This document shows positions 52,392 through 61,111 of a DNA stretch of 64,000 bases, one piece after another. The stretch covers positions 186,001 to 250,000 of the forward strand of contig NZ_QKLF01000006.1 in the NCBI RefSeq assembly GCF_003224335.1, read 5' to 3'. Positions within the stretch are counted from its first letter, which is position 1; each line of letters starts with the position of its first letter. The stretch is from Curtobacterium sp. MCJR17_055 (GTDB taxonomy: Bacteria > Actinomycetota > Actinomycetes > Actinomycetales > Microbacteriaceae). Position numbers and translations under genes: made by a program. Below the pieces are notes generated by a model. It searched no databases, had not been told where the DNA came from, and worked only from the letters and a program-made list of their open reading frames with translations.

Positions 52392-53007
52392 CCGCCTCGA
52401 CGAGGGCGGCGACGACGTCGCCCGGGTCGGCGTCGTCGAGCGCGGGGGCGTCGAACACGGTCCCGGAGTTGGCCGCGACGAGCAGCGTGGCGAAGGTGTC
52501 GAGCGGCATGCCGGGGTCGAGCTCCGGGTGCGCGGCGAACCACCGGTGGACGAGTTCGCGGACGCCGTCGTGCAGGTGTCGACGCTGTCGGACGAACTCG
52601 GGCATGAACTCGGGGTGGCGGATCGCGTAGCCCCGCAGTTCGGAGAGCAGTGCGAACTGGGCGCTCTGGTCGTGCCGGCCGAACGCGGCGCGGACGACGT
52701 CCCCGACGTCCGCGGCCTCGATGTCGACCCGGACGAGCTCCTGCAGCGAGCGGAGCACGAGGTTCGTGGCCCGTTGCATGACCTGCCCGACCAGGTCCTC
52801 CTTCGACGAGAAGTTCGAGTAGACGGCGCCCTTGCTGAACCCGGCGGCGGCGGCGATGTCGTCGAGCCGGGCTTCGTGCACGCCCTGCTCGGCGAAGGCC
52901 CGGGCGCCGGCGGTGAGCAGGCGCTCCCGGACCTCGGCGCGTGGCGTGCGCGGGACCGACCTCGTGCGCTCGGGACCGGGGGTGTGCGGTTCGGGTGCGT
53001 CGGTCAT
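52375..53007 (-). CDS. TetR-family transcriptional regulator
   Basis: A 210-residue protein with an N-terminal HTH (RERLLTAGARAFAEQGVHEARLDDIAAAAGFSKGAVYSNFSSKEDL) of the AcrR type and a helical ligand domain ending in EAVIRPR. A 25-residue Pro/Thr-rich segment precedes the HTH. Target and ligand are unknown. Its last codons overlap those of the convergent transglutaminase gene. Confidence 0.88.
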   Translation of the reverse strand: MTDAPEPHTPGPERTRSVPRTPRAEVRERLLTAGARAFAEQGVHEARLDDIAAAAGFSKGAVYSNFSSKEDLVGQVMQRATNLVLRSLQELVRVDIEAADVGDVVRAAFGRHDQSAQFALLSELRGYAIRHPEFMPEFVRQRRHLHDGVRELVHRWFAAHPELDPGMPLDTFATLLVAANSGTVFDAPALDDADPGDVVAALVEAVIRPR

Positions 53008-53044
53008 CGGATCCTGTTCCGGGACTCTGCTGGTCGGTGTCGGG

Positions 53045-53069
53045 GCACCGCCGGTGGTGACGGCGGTGC
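53045..53069 (-). terminator. Hairpin downstream of the TRIC-like gene
   Basis: GCACCGCC pairs with GGCGGTGC around a 9-nt loop in the 246-nt gap between the TetR start and the TRIC-like stop. No other feature is seen in the gap, apart from a small GTCCC/GGGAC hairpin near 53136. Confidence 0.4.
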
Positions 53070-53252
53070 GTGCGGGTCGGGGAGCCGCGCCGTGCGTCGG
53101 TCGCCGCGCGGGCGGCAGCCCCTCGTGCCCGCACGTCCCGGACGGGACCGCCGTCTTCGGGTCACGTCGGTGCGACGACCGGGTGTGCGACCGGGTCGAT
53201 ACCCGGCGGTCTCGAGTGTACGACGGTGCCGCCGCGGATCCCAGTGCCGGTC

Positions 53253-54056
53253 TCAGTCCGCGGCGGGGTCCGCGGGATGCGGCGCTTCGCCGTCGGTGTG
53301 CACGCTGCCCGCGCCGGCTCGTCGACCGGGACGGCGGAGCAGCCGGACGACCTCGGGGCGGACGAACCGACGACCACGCCCGCGCCCGCGGCGCAGCAGG
53401 GAGGCCAGCCTGGACTGCGGCTGCCAGTCGCGACCGTTCGGCAGGCCCCACCCCCGCCGGACCGCGCCCCACCGGAGGACGAGCGAGAGCAGGATCGCGA
53501 CCAGGATGCCGATCGACGGCGAGCCGAGGTACGAGGCGACCACCATCACGGCGGACGCGGCGACCGCAACCGTCGCGTACAGGGCGTTCCCGCCGAAGAC
53601 CGCCGGGACACGGCGCAGGAGCATGTCGCGCATGGCCCCGCCCCCCACCGCGGTGACGGTGCCCATGATGATCGCGGCGGGCCACTCCAGTCCGGCGTCG
53701 AAGGTCCGCTGCACGCCGACCACCGCCCAGAACCCGATGACGGCGGCGTCGAGCACGGTGAAGAGCCGGTCCCAGGTGCGTTCGGAGAAGGAGACGAAGA
53801 ACGCCGCGAGGGCGCCGGCGACCGCGACCGGCAGGTAGAGCGGGTCGGTCAGGGCGACGGGCGGCCCGTTCTGCAGCAGGACGTCCCGCAGCAGCCCACC
53901 GCCGAGGCCGGACACGAAGCCGACCACGAGGAACCCGAACAGGTCGAAGTCCATCGTCCGCGCGATCGACCCGCCGAGCAGTGCAGACGCGAAGACCCCG
54001 GTGAGGTCGAGCACGTTCGTCACGGCGGCGAGGCCGTCCACGGTCAGCACGTTCAT
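53253..54056 (-). CDS. TRIC/UPF0126 family cation channel-like membrane protein
   Basis: A 267-residue protein with two repeats of three helices, each repeat bearing the family glycine motif (SGLGGGLLRDVLL and TAVGGGAMRDMLLRR), plus a seventh helix and a long basic cytoplasmic tail (RRGRGRGRRF and on). Bacterial TRIC homologues are trimeric monovalent-cation channels. GGATGG lies 5 nt before ATG 54056; ATG 54065 is less likely. The upstream leader is highly structured. Confidence 0.87.
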   Translation of the reverse strand: MNVLTVDGLAAVTNVLDLTGVFASALLGGSIARTMDFDLFGFLVVGFVSGLGGGLLRDVLLQNGPPVALTDPLYLPVAVAGALAAFFVSFSERTWDRLFTVLDAAVIGFWAVVGVQRTFDAGLEWPAAIIMGTVTAVGGGAMRDMLLRRVPAVFGGNALYATVAVAASAVMVVASYLGSPSIGILVAILLSLVLRWGAVRRGWGLPNGRDWQPQSRLASLLRRGRGRGRRFVRPEVVRLLRRPGRRAGAGSVHTDGEAPHPADPAAD

Positions 54057-54302
54057 GGAGACCATCCAACCGCACGTGCGCCGCCCACCGGACGGAGAGG
54101 GGGTGCCCTCCGCCGTTTCCCTGGAGGCGGAGGACACCCGCACCGCGGGGTCTCGACGGACGGAACCACCGTCCGGCGACCCGGCGCGATGCATCGCGAT
54201 GCGACGGGAGCAGCGTACCGCGGCGCGGTGCGGAAACCGACCCGGGGACCCCGGGACGGCGACCGGCGGACCCGGGACCGCGCCTCCTGGCCGAGCAGAC
54301 GG
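54057..54302 (-). other. Structured leader region upstream of the TRIC-like gene
   Basis: No gene is seen. On the minus strand the leader can form a 14-bp hairpin (54101-54139, one mismatch), a 6-bp hairpin GGACGG/CCGTCC (54158-54174) and holds a 14-bp perfect palindrome CGCGATGCATCGCG (54185-54198). An attenuator, riboswitch or operator is possible. I could not match a known riboswitch core, including glycine or ydaO. Confidence 0.45.
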
Positions 54303-54338
54303 GACGGGCCCTCCCACCGGTCGGTGGGAGGGCCCGTC
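54303..54338 (-). terminator. Terminator of the 5'-nucleotidase gene
   Basis: GACGGGCCCTCCCACC pairs perfectly with GGTGGGAGGGCCCGTC around GGTC, 20 nt after the nucleotidase stop. A half copy of the GGGAGGCCCG family (54345-54358) sits between them. Confidence 0.75.
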
Positions 54339-54358
54339 GGACGTGGCCGGGAGGCCCG

Positions 54359-56785
54359 TCAGCGGTCGGCGTGCACCGTCGCGTCGTGCGCAGCCCGCTT
54401 GCGGCGGGCGAGCACCAGGGCGGTCACGCCCGCGAGGAGCAGGAGCACCGCCGCGAGTGCGGGTCCTGCGACCTCGGCGCCCGTGTAGGCCAGCGGCCCG
54501 CCGTCGGCGTCGGCGTCGTCGATGCCACCACCGGCGATCGGCACCGCGACGAGCCCGCCGTCCGGGTCGGTCGCGACCGGCACGGTCGGCGTCGCCGGGT
54601 CCGTGGGGTCGGTCGGGACGGTCGGTTCGGTCGGGTCGGTCGGGTCGGTACCGGGCGTCGGCACCGGCTCCTCACCGGGTGCCGGGGCCACGAGCACCGG
54701 CACGGTCACGGCCAGCGTGATCCGCTGTCCGCTCGGCAGCTCGACGACGAGGGGTTCGTCCGAGGTCTCGACCGCGGCGGCCGCGGGGCGTGCGCGCTCG
54801 GTCGGGGTGGTGGGTCCGCCCGGCGTCGCGGCACCGGTCTCCGGGACGGTGAAGGTCAGCGAGGCGCGGCCCTGCTCGTCGTACTTGTCGACCACCGTGG
54901 TGTCGATCGGGGCGGACGCGAGCTCCGTTCCGCCGGCCGACACCGAGACCGTGCCGCTCTGGTCTCCGGCGTTGCTGAAGACGAGCGACGAGAGGTCGAC
55001 GGTCACCTCGTCGCCGGGCTGGAAGCCGCCATCGGGCTCGGGCGTCGTGGTGACGCCGACGGCGCGCTGGTCCATCGGGGGCTCCACGGCATCCTGCGCC
55101 GCGAAGTAGTCCGCCTGGGCCTGCAGGTCGACCTGGCCCGAGTCGGCCTTGTTCGTCCCCGCCGCGAACGCTGCGAAGTTGTCGCCGCCCGTGGACAGGA
55201 AGGAGTTGACCGTGACCTTGAGCGTCTCGTCGAGCGCGATGGGCTCGCCGTCCAGGGTCATGCCGGTGATGCGCTCGCCGCGGCCCTTCGAGGGGTCGTA
55301 CGTGTAGGCGAAGCCCTCGGACACGCCGAGCTTGAGGAACGGACGCTCGAGGCCGTCCGGCTGCCACTGCTGCTCGAGGGCGTCCTTGATCTGCTGCCCG
55401 GTCATGTCCTCGGTGACGAGCGTGTTCGCGAACGGCTGCACGAGGGCGGCTTCCTTGTAGGAGACGCTGCCGTCGGGGTCACCGGCACCGCTCGACGCGT
55501 AGACGAGGTCGGTACGGAGGCCGCCCGGGTTCATGAACGCGACTTGGGAGCCCTGGCGCTCGGTCGCCCAGCGCTGGACCTCGGCGATGTTGTTCCCGAG
55601 CGTCGACTCGCCGCCGCGGTTCTCGGTCTTGCCGTCGGACTGCAGGGCACGCCGCAGGTCGCCGGTGATGGTGCCGAGCTGCTCCTTGCCCTTGACGTCG
55701 GCGACCGCCTTGGCGTCCGCGACGGTCTTCGTCACAGCGTCGACCGAGGTGGTGTCGGCGGGCTTCGCCGGGTCGGTGTTCACCGGCTTCACCGAGGAGG
55801 TGATGCTGGTGAGGGTGCCGTCCGCGGCGACCGTCATCCGGAGGTGCCCGTAGGCGACGCCGTAGGAGCCGGCCTGGATCACGGGACGCGGGGTCCCGTC
55901 GGGGCCCGGGATCGAGTGGTCGTACGTCGCGTGCGTGTGCGCGGACACGATCGCGGAGACCTCGGAGGACACGCCCGCGGTGATCTGTCCGAAGGCGCCG
56001 CTGCCCGTCGCGTCGGTGAGGGCTCCGGTCGTCGCACCCTCGTGCACGAGCAGGACGAGGACGTCGGCTTCACCGTTCGCCTCGTCGCCGTCGGTGAGCT
56101 CGGTGGCATACCGGTTGACCGAGCTGACGATCGGGGCCATGGCGAGTCCCTCGACGCCGCCGGGGCTGACGAGCCCCGGGATGAGCGCCTCGGTGGTCGC
56201 GCCGATGAAGCCGACCTTGACGCCGCCCTTCTCGACGATCGACCACGGGGTGAAGGCGGGCTCGGTGGTGCCCTGCTTCACGATGTTCGCGGAGATGTAC
56301 GGCCAATCCGCACGGTCCTCGATCCGCCCGGTGAGGTCGTCCTGGCCCTTGTCGAGCTCGTGGTTGCCGATCGCGCTGACGTCGAGACGCATCTGGTTGA
56401 GAACGTCGATCGTCGGGTCGTCCTGCTGCACGAACGACGTGAAGGTCGACGCACCGACGTTGTCGCCGACGCTGGCGAAGATCGTGTTCGGGTTCGCCTC
56501 ACGTTGCGCCTGGACGACGGCGGCGAGCTTCGCGGCGCCTGCGGCTTTGTCGGCCGCGGTGCCCTCGGACTCGATGCGGCCGTGGAAGTCGTTGACGTCG
56601 AGGATGTCGATCGTGGTGTCACCGGCGGCGGCCACGGTGACGGGTGCGGTCGCGCCGGAGGCGGCCTCGGCCGCGGCGGCCGGGGCGCCCAGGGCGACGA
56701 GGACGCCCGCGGTGGCGAGGGCGGTACCGGCGACGATGCCGCGCCTCCGCCTGGGAGTGGGTTCGGGGAAGTGGGACGGGCTCAT
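54359..56785 (-). CDS. Cell-wall-anchored 5'-nucleotidase / UDP-sugar hydrolase-type phosphoesterase
   Basis: An 808-residue surface enzyme that removes phosphate from extracellular nucleotides. It has a signal peptide, then a metallophosphatase domain with DVNDFHGR, GDNVGAS, GNHELDKG and SAHTHATYDH, then a substrate-binding 5'-nucleotidase C-domain with NPGGLRTDL. A Pro/Thr/Asp repeat stalk (DPTDPTEP and similar) and a C-terminal LAYTG, membrane helix and RRKR tail form a class E-type sortase sorting signal. It could supply phosphate to the Pst locus 8 kb upstream (inference). A TAGGTT box lies about 58 nt upstream, so it has a leader with AGGAG. Confidence 0.9.
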   Translation of the reverse strand: MSPSHFPEPTPRRRRGIVAGTALATAGVLVALGAPAAAAEAASGATAPVTVAAAGDTTIDILDVNDFHGRIESEGTAADKAAGAAKLAAVVQAQREANPNTIFASVGDNVGASTFTSFVQQDDPTIDVLNQMRLDVSAIGNHELDKGQDDLTGRIEDRADWPYISANIVKQGTTEPAFTPWSIVEKGGVKVGFIGATTEALIPGLVSPGGVEGLAMAPIVSSVNRYATELTDGDEANGEADVLVLLVHEGATTGALTDATGSGAFGQITAGVSSEVSAIVSAHTHATYDHSIPGPDGTPRPVIQAGSYGVAYGHLRMTVAADGTLTSITSSVKPVNTDPAKPADTTSVDAVTKTVADAKAVADVKGKEQLGTITGDLRRALQSDGKTENRGGESTLGNNIAEVQRWATERQGSQVAFMNPGGLRTDLVYASSGAGDPDGSVSYKEAALVQPFANTLVTEDMTGQQIKDALEQQWQPDGLERPFLKLGVSEGFAYTYDPSKGRGERITGMTLDGEPIALDETLKVTVNSFLSTGGDNFAAFAAGTNKADSGQVDLQAQADYFAAQDAVEPPMDQRAVGVTTTPEPDGGFQPGDEVTVDLSSLVFSNAGDQSGTVSVSAGGTELASAPIDTTVVDKYDEQGRASLTFTVPETGAATPGGPTTPTERARPAAAAVETSDEPLVVELPSGQRITLAVTVPVLVAPAPGEEPVPTPGTDPTDPTEPTVPTDPTDPATPTVPVATDPDGGLVAVPIAGGGIDDADADGGPLAYTGAEVAGPALAAVLLLLAGVTALVLARRKRAAHDATVHADR

Positions 56786-56843
56786 CGGTGTGAGGACTCC
56801 TGGTGTGGTGGTTCTGCCCCCGGTTGGGGGACACGACCTCACG

Positions 56844-56849
56844 AACCTA
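56844..56849 (-). promoter_or_regulatory. -10 box TAGGTT for the 5'-nucleotidase gene
   Basis: Minus-strand TAGGTT is followed by a leader with a CCCCCAACCGGGGG hairpin and an AGGAG box before the ATG at 56785. Confidence 0.4.
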
Positions 56850-56941
56850 CGAGGACCCACAGCCGACACGCCAGGACGGCGTCGCCTCCGTAACACGGTG
56901 TTCAACTGCGGGGCACGACCCGCCCCGTGCGACCGCGGTCG

Positions 56942-58756
56942 TCAGTCGCGGCCGAGGGCGCCCTTCGCCCGCTCGACGACCTCCGCCGCCATCGCCTTCG
57001 CGGAGTCCTTCACCACGTCGAACTCGACCGGGTCGCCCTTGAGCAGGCTCTTCGCGGTGTTGACGGCGTACTCCGCGGTGATGTGCGGCGGCAGCGGGGG
57101 CACACTCCGGCTCACGTACGCGTCGATGAGGGTCACGCCCGGGAACGCGAACGCCCGCTCCACGGCCGCGTCGACCTCGTCGTCGCTGTGCACGGCGATG
57201 CCCTGGAAGCCCAAGAGTTCGGCGTACCCGGCGTAGTCCATCGTCTCGACGTCCTGCGAGCCGCGCCACATCGGGTTGCCGTCCTCGGTGCGCATCTCCC
57301 ACGAGACCTGGCCGAGGTCGTCGTTGTGCATCACCACGATGACGAGCTGCTTGTCCTCCCACCGGTCCATGTACTTCTTCACGGTGATGAGCTCGTTCAT
57401 GCCGAGCATCTGGAACGCGCCGTCGCCGATCGTGCACACGGCCGGGCGGTCCGGGAAGGCGAACTTCGCGGTGACGGCGTACGGCATCGCGGCGAGCATC
57501 GTCGCGAGCCGACCGGACATGTCCCCGTGCATGCCGCGGCGGAGCCGGATGTGGTGGCCGTACCAGTCGGCGGTGGTGCCGGCGTCGCAGGTCACGGTGA
57601 CGCCCTCCGGCAGCCGCTCGTTCACGGCGCGGACGACCCGGCGCGGGTTGACCCCGTCGCTGTAGGCGACCTCGGCCTGGCGGGCCATCTCGGCCTCCCA
57701 CTCGCGCATCTCGTCGGCGAGCTGCTCCTGCCATCCCAGGTCGGTCTTCTGCTCGAGGAGCGGGAGCACGGCGTCGAGCGTGGCCCCGACGTCGCCCCAC
57801 ATGTTGAGTTCGTTCGGGTAGCGCAGGCCGAGCTGCTCCGGCTTGATGTCGACCTGGATCCCGCGCGCCTGCCCGACCGCGGGCAGGTACTCGCCGTACG
57901 GGTAGTTCGTGCCGAGGAGCACGATCGTGTCGCACTCCTTGATCTGCGTCAGGCTGGGGCGGGAGCCGAGGAGCCCGACCTGCTGCGTGTGGTACGGAAC
58001 GTCGGACGGCACGACGTCCTTGCCGCGGAGCGCCGTGATGATGCCGGCGCCGGCCTTCTCGGCGGCCGCGAGGACCTGGTCCGTCGCACCTCGGGCACCG
58101 GCGCCGACCAGGAAGGTCACCTTCTCCCCGGCGTTGATGATGTCCGCCATCTTCCGGATGTCCTCCGCCGGCGGTGTGATGCGCGTCGACGCGGGGACGT
58201 CGCTCGACCGGGACACCCAGTGCTCCGCGCCGGGCTCCGACCACGTCATCGCCTGCACGTCGTGGGGGAGCACGACCACGGCGGGTTGCTTGCGGAGCAT
58301 CGCGGTGCGGAACGCGGTGTCGATGACGACCCCGGCGGCGTCCGGCGATGCGATCGTCTGCACGTAGCACGCGACGTCGGCGAACACGCGCTCGAGGTTC
58401 GACTCCTGCTGCGTGAACGTGCCGACCGCGGCGAGACCCTGCTGCCCGACGATCGCGACGACGGGCTGGTTGTCCATCTGGGCGTCGTACAGGCCGTTGA
58501 GCATGTGGAACGCACCGGGGCTCGAGGTCGCGATGCAGACGCCGACCTCGCCGGTGAACTTCGCGTGCGCGGTCGCCATGAGCGCGGCGATCTCCTCGTG
58601 TGTGGGGCGGATGTACTCGACGCCCTCGCCCTTGCCGTCGGCCTTGCCGAGCGCGCCGTCGAACTCGCCGATGCCGTCACCCGGGTAGCCGTACACCCGG
58701 GTCACGCCCCAGGCCTTGATCCGGTCGAGGACGAACTCACTCACGTTCTGGCTCAT
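56942..58756 (-). CDS. Thiamine-diphosphate enzyme, pyruvate oxidase/dehydrogenase (PoxB)-like
   Basis: A 604-residue ThDP enzyme of the acetolactate synthase/PoxB family. The catalytic Glu is in RPTHEEIAALMA (about residue 54), a FAD/central domain follows, and the ThDP-Mg motif is GDGAFQML with the distal Asn in VMHNDDL. It resembles the actinobacterial group annotated as pyruvate dehydrogenase (quinone) or simply thiamine pyrophosphate-requiring protein. The substrate is probably pyruvate but not proven. The usual C-terminal membrane-binding helix of E. coli PoxB is not obvious. Confidence 0.85.
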   Translation of the reverse strand: MSQNVSEFVLDRIKAWGVTRVYGYPGDGIGEFDGALGKADGKGEGVEYIRPTHEEIAALMATAHAKFTGEVGVCIATSSPGAFHMLNGLYDAQMDNQPVVAIVGQQGLAAVGTFTQQESNLERVFADVACYVQTIASPDAAGVVIDTAFRTAMLRKQPAVVVLPHDVQAMTWSEPGAEHWVSRSSDVPASTRITPPAEDIRKMADIINAGEKVTFLVGAGARGATDQVLAAAEKAGAGIITALRGKDVVPSDVPYHTQQVGLLGSRPSLTQIKECDTIVLLGTNYPYGEYLPAVGQARGIQVDIKPEQLGLRYPNELNMWGDVGATLDAVLPLLEQKTDLGWQEQLADEMREWEAEMARQAEVAYSDGVNPRRVVRAVNERLPEGVTVTCDAGTTADWYGHHIRLRRGMHGDMSGRLATMLAAMPYAVTAKFAFPDRPAVCTIGDGAFQMLGMNELITVKKYMDRWEDKQLVIVVMHNDDLGQVSWEMRTEDGNPMWRGSQDVETMDYAGYAELLGFQGIAVHSDDEVDAAVERAFAFPGVTLIDAYVSRSVPPLPPHITAEYAVNTAKSLLKGDPVEFDVVKDSAKAMAAEVVERAKGALGRD

Positions 58757-58804
58757 GGGACCAGGGTGCTCGCGGTGTGTCCGTGCGTTCCCAGCACCCG
58801 GTCA

Positions 58805-58865
58805 CCGGACGGGAGGCCCGGGTCAGCAACCGACGTCGGTCCCGCGATCCGGGCCTCCCGTCCGG
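58805..58865 (-). terminator. GGGAGGCCCG-family hairpin downstream of the isomerase operon
   Basis: CCGGACGGGAGGCCCG (58805-58820) and its exact complement (58850-58865) flank a 29-nt loop. It lies just after the sugar isomerase stop and before the ThDP enzyme gene start. Confidence 0.7.
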
Positions 58866-58876
58866 CGGCGACGCCG

Positions 58877-59800
58877 CTACTCGGCGGCGATGAGCGGCCG
58901 GAGCGTCCGGTGGGCGATCCGGAGACCTTCGAGGACCTTCACGTCCTCGCCGCCCCAGAGCGGGTCCTCGTGCTCGACGGACAGCGTGCCGTCGAACCCG
59001 GCCTCGTAGAGCCGGTCGACCACGCGGGGCCAGTCGACGACCCCGCGGCCGGGGACCCGGAACCGCCACCAGCCCATCTCCCACGGGTCCTCGCCCTTGT
59101 CGACCTTGCCGAAGAAGCCGTACTCGTTCCGTCTGCCGGGGAAGAGCTCGACGTCCTTCGCCTGCGCGTGCACGATGTGCTCGGCGAACGGCAGGATCGT
59201 CTCGACGGGGTCGATGCCGATCCAGGTGAGGTGCGACGGGTCCCAGTTCAGCCCGAAGCCGAGTCCGGTGACCCACTCCCAGAGCTCGGGCGAGTACGCG
59301 ATGTTGCCCGGGTAGCCGTCCGGGTGCCAGCCCTCCATGACGCAGTTCTCGATGACGAGCCGCACCCCGCGCTCGCCGGCGTAGTCGACGAGCTCGGGCA
59401 GGACCCGGTCGCCCTCGGCCATGTTCTCGCGCACCGACTTCGTCATGTCGCGGCCGACGAAGGTGCCGACGTACGGCACACCGAGCAGCTGCGCGGCGTC
59501 GACCGCGTGCCTGAGGTGGGTGCGGACCTCCTCGCGGCGGGCGGGGTCCTGGTGCAGGTTGTTCTCGTAGTAGGCCAGCGCGCTGATCTCGAGGCCGGTG
59601 CGGTCGAGCAGCTCCCGGGTCGCCCGTGCGTCCTCGTCGGTGAAGGTGGCGACGGGCAGGTGCGCCGCCTCGAAGTCGCGTCCGCCGGTGCCGGGCCAGA
59701 CGGCGACCTCGAGCCGCTCGTAGCCCTCGGCACTCGCGAACTCCGCGATGCGTGCCAGGTCCCATCCGGGCAGGCACGCGGTCAGCATCCCCAGCTTCAT
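58877..59800 (-). CDS. Sugar phosphate isomerase/epimerase (AP endonuclease-2 TIM barrel)
   Basis: A 307-residue TIM-barrel protein. Metal-ligand positions are visible as Glu in VIENCVMEGW, Asp-His in LNWDPSHL, His in HIVHAQAKDVE and Glu in LSVEHEDP. These proteins isomerise or dehydrate sugars or inositols. It is translationally coupled to the oxidoreductase (ATGA overlap), the usual pairing in actinobacterial sugar or inositol catabolism. The substrate is unknown and no ABC importer is adjacent. Confidence 0.88.
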   Translation of the reverse strand: MKLGMLTACLPGWDLARIAEFASAEGYERLEVAVWPGTGGRDFEAAHLPVATFTDEDARATRELLDRTGLEISALAYYENNLHQDPARREEVRTHLRHAVDAAQLLGVPYVGTFVGRDMTKSVRENMAEGDRVLPELVDYAGERGVRLVIENCVMEGWHPDGYPGNIAYSPELWEWVTGLGFGLNWDPSHLTWIGIDPVETILPFAEHIVHAQAKDVELFPGRRNEYGFFGKVDKGEDPWEMGWWRFRVPGRGVVDWPRVVDRLYEAGFDGTLSVEHEDPLWGGEDVKVLEGLRIAHRTLRPLIAAE

Positions 59801-61014
59801 CGGATCTCCCTCCAGGCGGCGTCGCCGGCGCTGGCGACCACGGTGTCGATGATGCGCGCCGAGCGGGCCCCGTCCGCGAAGGTCGGCAGACCCTCCGGTG
59901 CGGTTCCGGTCGTGACGGCGGTGTAGGTGTCGGCGACGAACGCGGCGAACGCGTCGACGTAGCCCTGCGGGTGTCCGGACGGCACGACCGCCAGACGCCG
60001 CTGGTCGGGCGAGCCCTGGGACGGGTCCCGGACGACGATCTGCGCCCCGGTCTCGTTGCCGAACCAGGCGGTCTCGGGCTGCTCCTGGTCGAAGGCGGCC
60101 GACCCGAGGGTGCCGTCGACCTCGAACCACAGGCGGTTCTTCCGGCCGGCGGACACCTGCGAGATGACGACGTTGCCGATGCGCCCGGCGCCGGTGCGGA
60201 ACGTCGCGACCGCGGTGTCCTCGGTCGTCACCTCGGCCCGTTCGGCAGCGTCGGCGATCGGGTCGGGGTCGGGTGTGCCGGAGAACGACATGCCTGAGGC
60301 AGCCGGACGGGTCGGGTGGACGATGTCGGTGACGGCGCTGACCGAGGCGAACTGCTCACCGGTGACGAACTCGACGAGGTCGCACCAGTGCGAGCCGATG
60401 TCGGCGAAGGCCCGGGAGAGCCCCCCAGCGCCGGAGTCGACCCGCCATGAGGACGCGTCCGAGTCGAGCATCCAGTCCTGCAGGTAGTGGCCGTGCACGG
60501 CGAGGACGCGGCCGAGCTCCCCGGCGCCGATGCGCGAGCGGATCTCCCGCACCATCGGGTGGTAGCGGTACACGAACGGGACCGTCGCGACGACCCCGGC
60601 GTCGGCGGCGGCCTGCTCGAGTTCGGCGGCCTGCGCGGCGGACACGGCGAGCGGCTTCTCGCACACGACGTTGATGCCCGCGCGGACGAGCGCGAGCGTC
60701 TGCGGGTGGTGCTGGTCGTTCGGCGTGCAGACGTGCACGACGTCGGGGCGGTCGGCGATCACCGCGTCCAGGTCGTCGTAGCCGCGGTCGAGCCCGAGCT
60801 GCGCGGCGACCTGTGCGGAGCGCTCCCGGTTCCGGCCGAGGACACCCAGCACCTCGGCGCCGGCGGCGCGCGCGGCACGGACGTGCACGGCCGCGATCAT
60901 CCCGGTGCCGACCACGGCGACCCGGAGACGCCCGCCCTGCCGGGACGCGGACCGCGGCGGCCCGGCCAGCTGCTGGTCCACGTCGGGTGCGTGGACGGTG
61001 CCCTCTGTCGTCAT
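59797..61014 (-). CDS. Gfo/Idh/MocA-family oxidoreductase
   Basis: A 405-residue NAD(P)-dependent sugar or inositol dehydrogenase. The dinucleotide loop is VAVVGTGMIAAVHVRA, the EKP motif is VVCEKPLAVS and the catalytic region SHWCDLVEF carries the conserved Asp/His-type residues. A 25-residue Gln/Pro/Ser-rich segment precedes the Rossmann fold. GAGGGAG lies 5 nt upstream of the ATG. The stop overlaps the isomerase gene start. Confidence 0.9.
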   Translation of the reverse strand: MTTEGTVHAPDVDQQLAGPPRSASRQGGRLRVAVVGTGMIAAVHVRAARAAGAEVLGVLGRNRERSAQVAAQLGLDRGYDDLDAVIADRPDVVHVCTPNDQHHPQTLALVRAGINVVCEKPLAVSAAQAAELEQAAADAGVVATVPFVYRYHPMVREIRSRIGAGELGRVLAVHGHYLQDWMLDSDASSWRVDSGAGGLSRAFADIGSHWCDLVEFVTGEQFASVSAVTDIVHPTRPAASGMSFSGTPDPDPIADAAERAEVTTEDTAVATFRTGAGRIGNVVISQVSAGRKNRLWFEVDGTLGSAAFDQEQPETAWFGNETGAQIVVRDPSQGSPDQRRLAVVPSGHPQGYVDAFAAFVADTYTAVTTGTAPEGLPTFADGARSARIIDTVVASAGDAAWREIR

Positions 61015-61057
61015 GGTGCTCCCTCGCGCCGTGTCGACGCTCCTGTGCGTCGGCACC

Positions 61058-61063
61058 ACCGTA
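61058..61063 (-). promoter_or_regulatory. -10 box TACGGT for the oxidoreductase-isomerase operon
   Basis: Minus-strand TACGGT lies 43 nt before the ATG at 61014, giving a short leader with a ribosome binding site. Confidence 0.4.
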
Positions 61064-61098
61064 GCGGGCGGACCCGGCCGTGTTCGGGAGCCGGTGAG

Positions 61099-61104
61099 TA
61101 CGGT
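61099..61104 (+). promoter_or_regulatory. -10 box TACGGT for the glucose-6-phosphate dehydrogenase gene
   Basis: TACGGT is followed by 7 nt and the ATG at 61112. It rejects the longer open frame starting upstream. Confidence 0.5.
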
Positions 61105-61111
61105 CTGGGGC

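Noticed and set aside
54057..54302. A glycine or c-di-AMP riboswitch before the TRIC-like gene
   Set aside because: Stems are present but the conserved core bases of these classes were not found; reported only as a structured leader.
54600..54680. A tandem DNA repeat array
   Set aside because: The short repeats encode the Pro/Thr/Asp stalk of the 5'-nucleotidase; this is a protein feature, not a CRISPR or satellite.
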